From the NCBI RefSeq assembly GCF_017876575.1, contig NZ_JAGIOE010000001.1:3824443-3888442 (forward strand): 64,000 nucleotides of DNA, given 5' to 3'. Positions within the stretch are counted from its first letter, which is position 1; the number at the start of each line of letters is the position of its first letter. Of the stretch, positions 1-8,526 are shown piece by piece. This DNA comes from Paeniglutamicibacter psychrophenolicus. GTDB lineage: Bacteria > Actinomycetota > Actinomycetes > Actinomycetales > Micrococcaceae. The notes below the pieces were generated by a model. That model was not told the origin of the DNA. It saw only the letters and a list, made by a program, of their open reading frames with translations, and ran no database searches. The position numbers were made by a program, and so were the translations under genes.

Positions 1-746
1 TCGACCTCCTGCATCGGGTAGTTGAACAGCGATTTCAGCCCGTCCCCGAAGCGCATGGCCACCACGACGTCCTCGCGGGTCAACCCATGCACCTGGTGCA
101 ACAACTCGTATTTCACCGGCACCGTGGAGCTGAACACGATGTGGGTGGCCGCGGAAATGAAGTCCAGCTCGTGGATCGCGGTCCCCTCCAGCCCGATGTC
201 CAGGCCTTCGCCCAACAGGGCCACGACCCGGCGCCCGAGCGCAATGGACTCGGCATCGATGTCGATCCCGAGCGTGGACGCCCCTGTGCGCGCGGCGACG
301 TTCAGCAGCGTCATCGGGAAGGATCCCGAGCCGACGAGCAGCAGCTTCGAGTCCTTGGTCGGTGCGACGGCCCCGAATTCCTCGACGATGCAGGATTCGA
401 TATTGGCGAAGTAGCCCTCCGCTCCCGATTCACCCTCCAGCAGGCGCAGCGCGCGGTACTTCTCGATGACTGCCACGCAGCGCGCCGACTGCGTGCGCAG
501 CCCGTCCACCAGCTCGGCCGTGCCGGGCGCCGCGGCGAGTTGCGCAAAGGAGGCCTCGTTGCCCGGGTCGGTGACGAAGCGCGAGTAGTCGGCCAGCAGC
601 TCTTCGAGCTCGCCGGCGTGCCGGGTCGAGCCGTCGTACCCGTTGGCGGCCGAGGCAAAGCGGCGCAGGTAGCCACGCAGCGTGCCCGGCAGGCCCTGGG
701 CGGTTCCGCCAAGCGGCGCCGAAGTGTCGATTGCCGGTTCAGCCAT
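1..746 (-). CDS. cntL: CntL-like nicotianamine-synthase-family aminobutanoyltransferase (partial, cut by window edge)
   Basis: My reverse-strand translation from the ATG at 744-746 gives 248 codons running off the left edge. It has the layout of staphylopine synthase CntL, the nicotianamine-synthase fold enzyme that moves an aminobutanoyl group from S-adenosylmethionine to D-histidine. Visible are a Rossmann-type glycine stretch (LLVGSGSFPMTLL, about residue 137) with an acidic residue closing the next strand (LGIDIDAES, about 159) and the family segment STVPVKYELLHQVHG (about 211). The start overlaps the end of the upstream racemase by 8 bp, so the two are translationally coupled. S. aureus CntL is about 270 residues, so only the C-terminal end is missing. 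The next genes (opine dehydrogenase, exporter) would lie outside the window. The family call is good; the exact amino acid substrate is inferred. Confidence 0.85.
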   Translation of the reverse strand, partial: MAEPAIDTSAPLGGTAQGLPGTLRGYLRRFASAANGYDGSTRHAGELEELLADYSRFVTDPGNEASFAQLAAAPGTAELVDGLRTQSARCVAVIEKYRALRLLEGESGAEGYFANIESCIVEEFGAVAPTKDSKLLLVGSGSFPMTLLNVAARTGASTLGIDIDAESIALGRRVVALLGEGLDIGLEGTAIHELDFISAATHIVFSSTVPVKYELLHQVHGLTREDVVVAMRFGDGLKSLFNYPMQEV

Positions 747-1569
747 GGATGTATGCCGTCCCTTCGGCCACGATGGCAACCTGCCCGGTGACCCGCAGCC
801 CGGTCACTTTTCCGGAGCCGTAGTCGGCGTGGACGTACATGGTGCCGCCGGGCTGGCGCACGGCGGCGGACACCGGTGCCTGGGCCTTCGCGGCCAGGTA
901 GGCCCCGAGCGAGGCGGTTCCCGAGCCGCAGCTTCCCTCCCACACCAGGCTGCCCAGTGCGGGGACGTTGACCAGCGGAGCCAGCTCGCCACGCACCGGG
1001 TCGTAGAGCATCACCCCGACCACGGACACGTCTTCGCTGTTCCCCAGCTGCACGGCCACCTGCTCGGCGCGCTCGCGCAGCACCGCATCGTGCCCGGAGC
1101 ACTCGATGACCAGGTGCACCGCATCCGCATACCGCACCATGGCGGCACCCGAGGGGGCGCCCGGGAACGGGTGCGGATCGATCCGGATCGGCAGCGGACC
1201 GGCCAGCTCGCAGCGGTAGCCCGAGCCATGGCGTTCGACACGGCAGTCCAGCAGGTCCGCGGCCCCCGAGGCCTCCAGCCGGAGCTCGACGGGGCCCTCC
1301 AAGCTCAGCGTGGCGGTGTGGAGCGCGGCCAGCGCCATGGTGGCGTTGGCGCAGAACTCGTCCCCCGCCATGTGCAGGCGCGCCTGTGCCTCGGGCGATT
1401 CCGGGGGCAGGACGAACCCGACCTGCTCGGCGTGCACATGCTCGGCGCGCAGCAGCTGGTCGGCGATGGCGCGGTAGTGCCACTCCGGGTGCCTGCTGGT
1501 CACCAGCAGGGTGGTGTTGCAGGTCGGGCTCAGCTTGACGAAGTCGACCTCGGTGGAGCCCCCGGACAT
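739..1569 (-). CDS. cntK: CntK-like histidine racemase (DapF fold) of an opine metallophore pathway
   Basis: The protein has the diaminopimelate-epimerase fold used by CntK, which makes D-histidine, the first building block of staphylopine-like metallophores. Both expected active-site cysteines are present: EFCANATMALAAL and WEGSCGSGTASLG, each followed by the glycine/small-residue helix start typical of DapF. I chose the ATG at 1569 because it gives an N-terminus (MSGGSTEVDFVKLSP) that aligns with CntK. A longer reading from TTG at 1662 overlaps the stop of the binding-protein gene (TTGA) and would add 31 Pro/Arg-rich residues that look non-native, though coupled initiation there cannot be excluded. 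It is a paralogue of dapF, not the lysine-pathway enzyme, because it sits between a metal-uptake protein and a nicotianamine-synthase-like gene. Confidence 0.85.
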   Translation of the reverse strand: MSGGSTEVDFVKLSPTCNTTLLVTSRHPEWHYRAIADQLLRAEHVHAEQVGFVLPPESPEAQARLHMAGDEFCANATMALAALHTATLSLEGPVELRLEASGAADLLDCRVERHGSGYRCELAGPLPIRIDPHPFPGAPSGAAMVRYADAVHLVIECSGHDAVLRERAEQVAVQLGNSEDVSVVGVMLYDPVRGELAPLVNVPALGSLVWEGSCGSGTASLGAYLAAKAQAPVSAAVRQPGGTMYVHADYGSGKVTGLRVTGQVAIVAEGTAYIHG

Positions 1570-1658
1570 GGCGTGGCGCGGCCGGCCCGGTGCGGGCACC
1601 GCCTGTGCGCGCGGCCGTCCGGCGGGGCGCGCGGGCCGGCGCAGCTGCGTCGGCTGGC

Positions 1659-2681
1659 TCAAGGGGTGGCCAGCTTTTCGGCGAGCAGTTCCACCCCGTC
1701 AACGGCCAGCGGACCGGGCGAGGAATAGTAGTAGTTCAGCGGCACCACGGCCGCGTCGTCGTTGACCGCCTCAAGGCCATCGAGCTCGGGCCTCTCGCGT
1801 AGCTCTTCGAGCACGTCCCGGTCGGTTTCCATCGCCGAGGATCCGGTGGGCAGGTACATCGCGAAGACCTTGTCGGCCGCGCTGGCGACCAGCTCCTCCG
1901 TGGACGGTTCGAAGTAGCGCTTGGGCACCTTGCTGAACACGTTCTCCAGGCCCAGCAGTGACATCTGCTCCGAGACCAGCGACTCGTGCCCGTAGGACCC
2001 CAGGGTGCCGGCGGTCGGCACGTACAGGGAGAGCGCGCGTTGCCCCGCCCCCTCGTCGATGCGATCCGCTGCCGCCGCGACGCGGTCCCGCATGTCCTGG
2101 ACGGCTCCGGCTGCCACCTGCTGGGTCCCGAACAGGCGGCCGTAGGACTCGACGTCCCGGTAGATCTGGTCGAATCCGCTCAAGCCGCCGGTGGAGCGTC
2201 CCTCGAAACCGGCGCAGTAGCCGCTCACCGTCAGCATCTGCACCCCGGCCTGGTTGAGGCGGTCCGCGAGGGAATCGAGGTCAACCCCCGCCGCGATGTC
2301 GGTGCCGATGACAACGTCGGCTCCCGACCCGAGGATCATCTCGTAGGAGACGTCGTGCGAGTCTTCGGTAACACGTTCGGCCGCATCGACCACGGCCTTC
2401 GTCGCCGCGTCGAAGGGCACTTCCAGGCTGCCCGCGTAGTGCGTCAGCTTGTCGCCCGCACCGGCGGCAACCAGCAGCGCCGGCGCCTCCGATCCGACCG
2501 CGAGCACCCGCTGCGGTGGCGAGTCGAACACGACCTCCCGGCCGCAGCTGTCCAGCTTGATCGGACCGGCTGTCGCGTCAGTCGGGGCGCTGATTGCCGA
2601 GCCGGCGGGGGCACTGCAGGCAGTTGCGACCGCCAATATGACGGCGGGCATGACAACCATCCAGGGATTGATTTTTCTCAT
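1659..2681 (-). CDS. Metallophore ABC transporter substrate-binding lipoprotein (FecB/BtuF-like)
   Basis: A 340-residue exported lipoprotein: charged N-terminus, hydrophobic core, and a lipobox ending at Cys22 (VATAC). The mature part follows the two-lobed siderophore/cobalamin-binding fold (Peripla_BP_2): a first strand ending QRVLAVGSEAPALLVAAG, the connecting region GADVVIGTD, and late conserved segments around SEQMSLLGLENVF and DKVFAMYLP. It probably captures the metal-loaded opine made by the downstream enzymes. This differs from the staphylococcal system, where uptake uses an Opp/nickel-type binding protein (CntA). It is the first gene of the operon, has a GGAG ribosome site, and sits 84 bp downstream of a Zur box. 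No permease or ATPase gene is visible, so these must lie beyond the left edge or elsewhere. Confidence 0.85.
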   Translation of the reverse strand: MRKINPWMVVMPAVILAVATACSAPAGSAISAPTDATAGPIKLDSCGREVVFDSPPQRVLAVGSEAPALLVAAGAGDKLTHYAGSLEVPFDAATKAVVDAAERVTEDSHDVSYEMILGSGADVVIGTDIAAGVDLDSLADRLNQAGVQMLTVSGYCAGFEGRSTGGLSGFDQIYRDVESYGRLFGTQQVAAGAVQDMRDRVAAAADRIDEGAGQRALSLYVPTAGTLGSYGHESLVSEQMSLLGLENVFSKVPKRYFEPSTEELVASAADKVFAMYLPTGSSAMETDRDVLEELRERPELDGLEAVNDDAAVVPLNYYYSSPGPLAVDGVELLAEKLATP

Positions 2682-2764
2682 TGATTACTACTCCATGTTC
2701 GGTGGCCAGGGTTGCGACGCTTAGTCGCCGGGGACACTTCCGGCCAGCACCCCCCAAACACTAA

Positions 2765-2779
2765 TGAGAATCATTATCA
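2765..2779 (-). promoter_or_regulatory. Zur box inside the metallophore operon promoter
   Basis: TGAGAATCATTATCA matches the actinobacterial Zur consensus TGAnAATnATTnTCA at every fixed position. On the minus strand a TTGACA -35 hexamer (2787-2782) is followed by exactly 17 bp and a weak -10 (TTAGTG, 2764-2759). The box fills that spacer, so zinc-bound Zur would block RNA polymerase directly. Confidence 0.85.
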
Positions 2780-2787
2780 ATTGTCAA

Positions 2788-3143
2788 GACGAAGACAAGG
2801 ACTCTCGCCCAGGTTCCCGCAGGTCAGCCGCGGTTGCCGAGATGGCTTGCCCGCGTCACGCGGTTCCCCATCGGGCACAGGCAGCGAACCGGCGATGGCG
2901 ACACCCGCGAAGACACCACCCCACACGCCACGTCCCATTCGAAGGGGCCGCAGGAGGAAGAGGACATCGTCCTTGAGGAGGCGACCGTACGGGCAGTTGG
3001 CCCGGATATGTCATGGCGCGCCGGCAGCCGGGGTCTCGGGTGCAATTCGTTGGCCTGCAAAGCCATGGACGCGGCCGCCTCCACGCAGGCCGACCGGGAG
3101 TCCGGGCGTGCTCAAGGGCAGGACGCCAAGCACCGCTTAAACC
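2788..3143. other. Intergenic stretch, no supported gene
   Basis: Between the metallophore promoter and the rnj terminator I see no coding frame with convincing composition. Open frames here on both strands are short and Arg/Pro/Ser-rich. Confidence 0.6.
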
Positions 3144-3183
3144 AAGGAATCCCCAGCCACCTTGCGGTGGCTGGGGATTCCTT
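3144..3183 (-). terminator. Intrinsic terminator after rnj
   Basis: A perfect 18-bp stem (3144-3161 with 3166-3183) and a TTGC loop lie 10 bp beyond the rnj stop codon. The leftward transcript then reads GGTTT, a short U-tract. Confidence 0.85.
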
Positions 3184-3192
3184 GCCCAGGGC

Positions 3193-4899
3193 TTAGGCCT
3201 CGAGCACGACCGGGACGATCATGGGCTTGCGGCGCAGCTTGCGCGACACCCACGAACCGATGACCCGGCGGACGATCTGCTGCAGCTGGGCCGTGGTGTG
3301 CGTCGGGTTGTTGCGCACCGCGTCCTCGATGGCTTCGGCGATCTTCGGCTTGATCTCGTCAAAGACGTTGTCGTCCTCGGCCACGCCGCGGGCGTGGATC
3401 TCGGGTCCGGAGATCAGCTTGCCGGTCTGGCGGTTGATCACCGAGATGATCGAGATGAAGCCCTCTTCGGCCAGCGTGACGCGGTCCTTGAGGTCTTCGT
3501 CGGTGATGGTGCCGACCTTGGAGCCGTCCACGTACACGAACCCGCAGTCGACCTGGCCCACGAGCTTGGCCACGCCGTCCTTGAGGTCAACGACCGAGCC
3601 GTCCTCGGTGAGCAGCACGTTCTCCGCCGGCACGCCGGACTGGGCGGCCAGGCGGGCGTTGGCGATCAGGTGGCGGGTCTCGCCGTGCACCGGCATGACG
3701 TTCAGCGGCTGCAGGATGTTGTAGCAGTACAGCAGCTCGCCGGCCGAGGCGTGGCCCGAAACGTGGATCTTGGCCATGCCCTTGTGGATCACGTCGGCGC
3801 CCAGGCGCATCAGGCCGTTGATCACGCGGAACACCGAGTTTTCGTTGCCCGGGATCAGCGAGGAGGCCAGGATGACGGTGTCGCCCGGGCCGACCTGGAT
3901 GCGGTGGTCGCCGGTGGCCATGCGCGAGAGCGCGGCCATCGGCTCGCCCTGCGAACCGGTGGACATCAGCACGATCTTGTTGTCCGGCAGCTTGTCGACG
4001 TTCTTCATGTCCACCAGGATCCCGGCGGGGATGTGCAGGTAGCCAAGCTTCTCGGCGATGGTCATGTTGCGCACCATGGAGCGGCCGATGAAGGCGACCT
4101 TGCGGCCGTGCACCTGGGCGGCGTCGATGACCTGCTGCACGCGGTGCATGTGCGAGGAGAACGAGGCGACGATGATGCGCTTGCGCGCACGGCCGAAGAG
4201 GGCCTCGAGCACCGGGCCGATTTCCTTCTCGGCGGTGGTGAAGCCCGGGACGTCCGCGTTGGTGGAGTCGGGCATGAACAGGTCAACGCCCTCGTCTGCC
4301 AGGCGGGCGAAGTGGCGCAGGTCGGTGATGCGGCCGTCCAGCGGCAGCTGGTCCATCTTGAAGTCGCCGGTGTGCAGTACGTTGCCTGCATCCGTGCGGA
4401 TGAACACGGCAAGCGCGTCCGGGATCGAGTGGTTGACGGCAATGAATTCGGTCTCGAACGGGCCGAAGGTCTCCACGTCGCCCTCGACGACCTGGCGCAG
4501 CACCGGCTTGATGCGGTGCTCCTCCAGCTTGGCCGAGATCAGCGCGAGGGTCAGTCGCGAGCCGATCAGCGGGATGTCCCCGCGCAGGCGCAGAAGGTAC
4601 GGTACGGCACCGATGTGGTCCTCGTGGCCGTGCGTGAGCACGAGGCCGACGACGTCATCGAGGCGGTCCTTGATGTAGCTGAAATCGGGCAGGATGACGT
4701 CCACGCCCGGCTGGTGCTCCTCGGGGAAGAGCAGTCCGCAGTCGACGATCAGCAGCTTGCCGTCGATTTCGAAGACGGCCATGTTCCGCCCGATCTCGCC
4801 CAGGCCACCGAGCGGCACGATGCGCAAGGTGCCCGGCTTGAGCTTGGGCGGAAGGTTGTGGAGCACCGTATCGGTGACCACTGAAGAGGAATCGGTCAT
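3193..4899 (-). CDS. rnj: Ribonuclease J
   Basis: A 568-residue metallo-beta-lactamase/beta-CASP nuclease that acts as 5'-3' exonuclease and endonuclease in mRNA decay and rRNA maturation. The metal site motif HGHEDHIGA lies near residue 95, followed by HTGDFKMDQ, the beta-CASP region with IVASFSSHMHRVQQV, and the late HVSGHAS motif. The C-terminal RNase J domain is complete. Length is normal for actinobacterial RNase J. It starts 15 bp after the dapA stop, with its AAAGG ribosome site overlapping that stop, so dapA and rnj are one operon, an arrangement common in Micrococcaceae. Confidence 0.96.
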   Translation of the reverse strand: MTDSSSVVTDTVLHNLPPKLKPGTLRIVPLGGLGEIGRNMAVFEIDGKLLIVDCGLLFPEEHQPGVDVILPDFSYIKDRLDDVVGLVLTHGHEDHIGAVPYLLRLRGDIPLIGSRLTLALISAKLEEHRIKPVLRQVVEGDVETFGPFETEFIAVNHSIPDALAVFIRTDAGNVLHTGDFKMDQLPLDGRITDLRHFARLADEGVDLFMPDSTNADVPGFTTAEKEIGPVLEALFGRARKRIIVASFSSHMHRVQQVIDAAQVHGRKVAFIGRSMVRNMTIAEKLGYLHIPAGILVDMKNVDKLPDNKIVLMSTGSQGEPMAALSRMATGDHRIQVGPGDTVILASSLIPGNENSVFRVINGLMRLGADVIHKGMAKIHVSGHASAGELLYCYNILQPLNVMPVHGETRHLIANARLAAQSGVPAENVLLTEDGSVVDLKDGVAKLVGQVDCGFVYVDGSKVGTITDEDLKDRVTLAEEGFISIISVINRQTGKLISGPEIHARGVAEDDNVFDEIKPKIAEAIEDAVRNNPTHTTAQLQQIVRRVIGSWVSRKLRRKPMIVPVVLEA

Positions 4900-4914
4900 G
4901 AATGAGTTACCTTT

Positions 4915-5832
4915 CTAGATCTCCCATCCGCCCTCGCGCAAATCGGTGCGGATGGTTTCGAGTTCCGTTTCCGACGGTGCCACAAGCGGCAGCCGGACCA
5001 CGGTGTTCGGCAGGACTCCCTGCCAGTTAAGAATGTGTTTTGCCGCGACGGCGCCCTGGACGTGGCTCATCACCGCGCGCTGGATCGGGTCCAGCTCGAA
5101 GTGGGCGGCACGTGCGGTGGCCAGGTCCCCGGCGAGCATCGCGTCAACCAGGATGCGGTACTTGGCCGCTGCCACGTGCGCGGTCACCGAGACCACGCCG
5201 ACCGCTCCGGCCGCCATCAGCGGCAGGGTCAGTCCGTCGTCGCCCGAGTACACGTCCAGATCGGTGTTCGCCAGGACGGTGGTGGTGGACTGGTAGTCGG
5301 CTTTCGCGTCCTTCAGCGCCACGATCTTCGGGTGCTTGGACAGCGCAATGATGGTTTCGGGGGCAATCGCAATTCCGGCGCGGCCCGGGATGTCGTAGAG
5401 CATCACCGGCAGCTCGGTGGCCGAGGCGATGGCCTCGAAGTGGGCCTGGATGCCGGCCTGCGAGGGCTTGTTGTAGTACGGGGTGACGATCAAAAGTCCG
5501 TCGACGCCGATTTCGGCGGCGCGCTTGGACAGCTGGATCGAGTGGGCGGTGTCGTTGGTGCCGGTGCCGGCAATGACCTTGCAGCGGTCCCCGACGGCGT
5601 CCTTCACGGCCTTGAACATGCCGAGGTTTTCCTCGTCGGTCAGCGTGGAGGTTTCCCCGGTGGTGCCGGTGACGACCAGCCCGTCGCAGCCGTCGTCGAC
5701 AAGCTTGGTGGCCAGCTTCGCGGCCGACTCGTAGTCGACCTCCCCGTTTTCCTTGAAGGGAGTCACCATCGCGGTGAGCACCGTTCCGAAGGTGTAGTTC
5801 TTGCCCGGGGTATGCAACGCAGTTTCAGCCAT
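4915..5832 (-). CDS. dapA: 4-hydroxy-tetrahydrodipicolinate synthase
   Basis: A 305-residue TIM-barrel aldolase that condenses pyruvate with aspartate semialdehyde, the first committed step of lysine and diaminopimelate synthesis. It has the TGTTGETSTLT substrate-loop motif, the YYNKPSQ tyrosine segment, the YDIPGRAGI strand and the Schiff-base lysine in IVALKDAK. The start is placed at the ATG 5830-5832 (MAETALHTPG); the open frame extends ten codons further but adds no conserved sequence. It is first in an operon with rnj. Its pathway partner dapB lies on the same strand 12.4 kb upstream. Confidence 0.96.
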   Translation of the reverse strand: MAETALHTPGKNYTFGTVLTAMVTPFKENGEVDYESAAKLATKLVDDGCDGLVVTGTTGETSTLTDEENLGMFKAVKDAVGDRCKVIAGTGTNDTAHSIQLSKRAAEIGVDGLLIVTPYYNKPSQAGIQAHFEAIASATELPVMLYDIPGRAGIAIAPETIIALSKHPKIVALKDAKADYQSTTTVLANTDLDVYSGDDGLTLPLMAAGAVGVVSVTAHVAAAKYRILVDAMLAGDLATARAAHFELDPIQRAVMSHVQGAVAAKHILNWQGVLPNTVVRLPLVAPSETELETIRTDLREGGWEI

Positions 5833-5896
5833 GACTACTAGATTACCCTTTGGACCCTTCAAGGTTTGATTCGACGCATGCGTTTAGGCTGTAACT

Positions 5897-7141
5897 ATGA
5901 CGCAATTCTCCACCCCGGGCGCCGCCGCACGCGCCCATTCGGCCTCCGGGCGCGGTGCGCGCACCCGGATCGCGGGTGTCGATGCGGCGCGCGGCCTGGC
6001 GCTGCTGGGGATGGTTGCGGTGCACATCATGCCGCTGCGGATCATCTCGGCCGAGGGCGCAGCGGCACCCTCGTGGGCCGCCACGCTGTTTTCCGGGCGG
6101 GCCTCGGCCCTCTTTGTGGTGCTGGCCGGGGTCGGGCTCGCACTGCTGTCCGGCGGCGCGGCGAAGATCGGCGCACCGAAGCTGGCCGGGGTCAGGAGGA
6201 GCGTGGCCGTGCGGGCGGTGCTGATCTTCGTGATCGGCCTGGGCCTGGGGATCCTGGACACCAACGTGGCGGTGATCCTGGTGCACTACGGGGTGCTCTT
6301 CGCCTGCGCGATCCCGTTTTTGAACATGCGGGCCAGGACGCTGGGCTTCTGGGCCGCCGGCTGGCTGTTGCTCTCCCCCTTGGCGCTGTACCTGCTGCGC
6401 CCCTGGCTTTCCGGGGTGCTCGAGCCCTTCCGGCTGGGCGCCTCCCCGCTGCCGGAAGACCTGCTCACCCCGGCGGTGTTCGCCGCCGATGTGCTGGTCA
6501 CCGGCTACTACCCGGTGATCGTGTGGTTCGGCTTCATCCTGGCCGGGCTGTGCGTGGGGCGCCTTGGATTGGCCCGCCCGCCGGTGGCGCTGGCCATCGG
6601 GGCCGCCGGGGCCGTGCTGGCGGTGGGTGCCAAGGCGCTTTCCGCGTGGCTGCTGGCCCAGCCCGGAGCCATGGCTTCGTTGGCCAAGGCCACGGACCTG
6701 GGACGAAATGAATTCTCGGTGGCGATGGTGACGGGCCAGCGGCTGGGCGGGGCCTTGGACACGCCCTGGTTCCTGGCCGTGTCCGCACCGCACACCGGCG
6801 CACCGCTGGATGTGCTGCATGTGGTTGGCTGCGCACTGGCGGTGCTGGGCGCGGTGCAATTGGTGTGCCTGGCATTCACCGCGCTGCTTGGCTCGGTCGG
6901 CGAGATGCTGTTGTGGCCGCTGACCGGTGCCGGGGCGGCAACGCTCACGCTGTATTCGGCGCACCTGGTGGGCCTGGACCTGTTCAGCGATGTTTCCGCC
7001 CCGCTGCCCCGCACCAGCCTGTTCATCATCTACGCGGTCGCTTGCCTGCTGGCCGGGCTGGTCTTCAAGTTCCTGGGCCGGCGCGGCCCGCTCGAGGCGC
7101 TGGTGCATTCGGTGTCGCGGACGCTGGGACGCGCCACGTAG
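5897..7141 (+). CDS. Polytopic membrane protein, DUF1624/DUF418-type acyltransferase-like
   Basis: A 414-residue integral membrane protein with about ten hydrophobic segments. The N-terminus carries the signature RIAGVDAARGLALLGMVAVH of the heparan-glucosaminide N-acetyltransferase/DUF1624 superfamily. The C-terminal part, with the last helices and GPLEALVHSVSR, resembles DUF418. Family members are thought to transfer acyl groups to surface or periplasmic molecules, but the substrate is unknown. It starts 64 bp from the divergent dapA start, so the two promoters share a short intergenic space. Confidence 0.75.
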   Translation: MTQFSTPGAAARAHSASGRGARTRIAGVDAARGLALLGMVAVHIMPLRIISAEGAAAPSWAATLFSGRASALFVVLAGVGLALLSGGAAKIGAPKLAGVRRSVAVRAVLIFVIGLGLGILDTNVAVILVHYGVLFACAIPFLNMRARTLGFWAAGWLLLSPLALYLLRPWLSGVLEPFRLGASPLPEDLLTPAVFAADVLVTGYYPVIVWFGFILAGLCVGRLGLARPPVALAIGAAGAVLAVGAKALSAWLLAQPGAMASLAKATDLGRNEFSVAMVTGQRLGGALDTPWFLAVSAPHTGAPLDVLHVVGCALAVLGAVQLVCLAFTALLGSVGEMLLWPLTGAGAATLTLYSAHLVGLDLFSDVSAPLPRTSLFIIYAVACLLAGLVFKFLGRRGPLEALVHSVSRTLGRAT

Positions 7142-7207
7142 CACCGCCCCGCGATTGTTGATGAGGGACCCAGCGGCAGACGGCAAGGCCTTCTGGCAAG
7201 ATAAGCC

Positions 7208-7627
7208 GTGATGAGATCCACGACCGAGGCACCAGATGCAATGAACCACGATTCCCGCCGGGTACCCGGTGATCCGCTGAGCACCCATGAACGTGCCCTG
7301 CTGGAGCTCCTGTGCTCGGGCACTTGGCACGGAACCATCGAGGCCCGCCGGCAGCTGGCCCACGCCCGCTGGGGCGGTCTGGAATTCGATGACTGCGAAT
7401 GCTTCCTTGTCGTTGTGCCCGAGGACCTGGATCTTCCAAGAATCCCCAAGCGATCGGGCGGGCCGTTTTCGACCGTGGAGGTCCACGATGGAGAATCCGC
7501 CCTGGGCCACCTGAACCTCTGGTCGGTGGACGGACTCCTGCATTCGGTGGACTACATGACGTTCGACGCCCCGGATGAGCATCTCCCCGCCGTCGAGCTG
7601 CTCGGCGACGGACCGTTCAAAGGCTGA
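7208..7627 (+). CDS. Hypothetical soluble protein
   Basis: A 139-residue reading frame I do not recognise. Composition is typical of a real actinobacterial protein: acidic, with a regular pattern such as LELLCSGTWHGTIEARRQLAHARWGG followed by alternating hydrophobic strands (FLVVVPEDLDLP) and an FDAPDEHLP tail. An internal ATG at 7241 (MNHDSRR) is an alternative start. There are no signal peptide or membrane segments. It follows the membrane acyltransferase-like gene by 66 bp in the same direction and may be co-transcribed. Confidence 0.55.
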   Translation: MMRSTTEAPDAMNHDSRRVPGDPLSTHERALLELLCSGTWHGTIEARRQLAHARWGGLEFDDCECFLVVVPEDLDLPRIPKRSGGPFSTVEVHDGESALGHLNLWSVDGLLHSVDYMTFDAPDEHLPAVELLGDGPFKG

Positions 7628-7801
7628 ACCGGGCCGCGGCTACGGTCGGGCTGCGGGCCGAACATCGGACCGTACGACGCGATCGGTCACAGCCACCAGT
7701 TGCCGGGCCTCCGGCGGCCAATCGCCCACCGTGTTTCGCCGAGCTTCTCGACGCCGGTTCGCAGCACGCGCGCCCCGGTCGTTGGAATCGTAATCGAGCC
7801 G

Positions 7802-8526
7802 CTACGGGTCAACCAGCAGCGAGCGCAAAGATTCCCGCGTCGCCGTGTCCACCCCCAGCACATCGAAGATTTCCTGGACTCCCCCGGCAACCTCTCTCAA
7901 CATCGGGAGCTTGTCCACCAACCAGGAATCGACCGTGTTTCGGGTCCATTCGGCCTGCTGGTCGATCGTGGGTGAATGGTTCGCGACACCGGCCATGGCA
8001 CGGACGGAGGCGGCGTAGTCGGCGGCGACGAGCATGGGATCCACCCCGGCGTTGCCCAGAAGCAAGGCGGAGATCATCCCGGTGCGGTCCCGCCCCGCAC
8101 TGCAGTGGACCAGCACGCCCGGGGTGGCTGTGGCAATGGCTCGAGTGCCGCCCGCACCAGGTGCGGCTGCAGGCGCCAGTTGTGGCTCCAGTATTCGGGG
8201 GAATCCAGGATCGGGAAACACGTCTCCCGGAACGCGGGGTCTTCGTGGTCCTCGGTCGGCACGTGCCGGATCGTGATCCCGGCGAGCGCCTCGGCTGGAA
8301 CCACCGGGTCCGTGGTTTGGGCTCCGGTCTCGTAGTCACAGCGCAGGTCCACGATCGTGGCCAGCCCCCATTGCCGAGCCGCGTTCCAGCCCTCTTCATC
8401 CAGGCGTTCACGGCGCGGACCTCGTGCGAGCCGCCCCGGAATTGTCGCTCCGCCACCGGCAAGCGATGTCGGCAACCCACCCAGGTCCCTGGCATTGGGG
8501 TAGCCGCCCCATGCAAGTCCAGTCAT
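7802..8526 (-). pseudogene. Tyrosine/serine protein phosphatase, disrupted by a frameshift
   Basis: Two overlapping minus-strand frames together make one 241-residue protein of the tyrosine phosphatase family. The first frame (from ATG 8526) gives the N-terminal NARDLGGLPT motif and IVDLRCDYE. The second gives the catalytic P-loop VHCSAGRDRTGMISALLLG and the C-terminal helices. They join near 8140, where CTCGAG-CCATTG lacks one base; restoring a G gives an uninterrupted LE-AIATATPG join. Either the gene is a recent pseudogene or the read has a one-base error. The intact family acts on phosphotyrosine proteins or phosphoinositides. Confidence 0.8.

Noticed and set aside
2712-3196. Several overlapping open frames between the metallophore promoter and rnj
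   Set aside because: Ser/Arg/Pro-rich and running through the rnj terminator hairpin; not gene-like.
3013-4884. Long plus-strand open frame (over 600 codons) opposite rnj
   Set aside because: It is the antisense shadow of the RNase J gene: His/Asp/Val/Gly-rich, no motifs, caused by high GC3 in the real gene.
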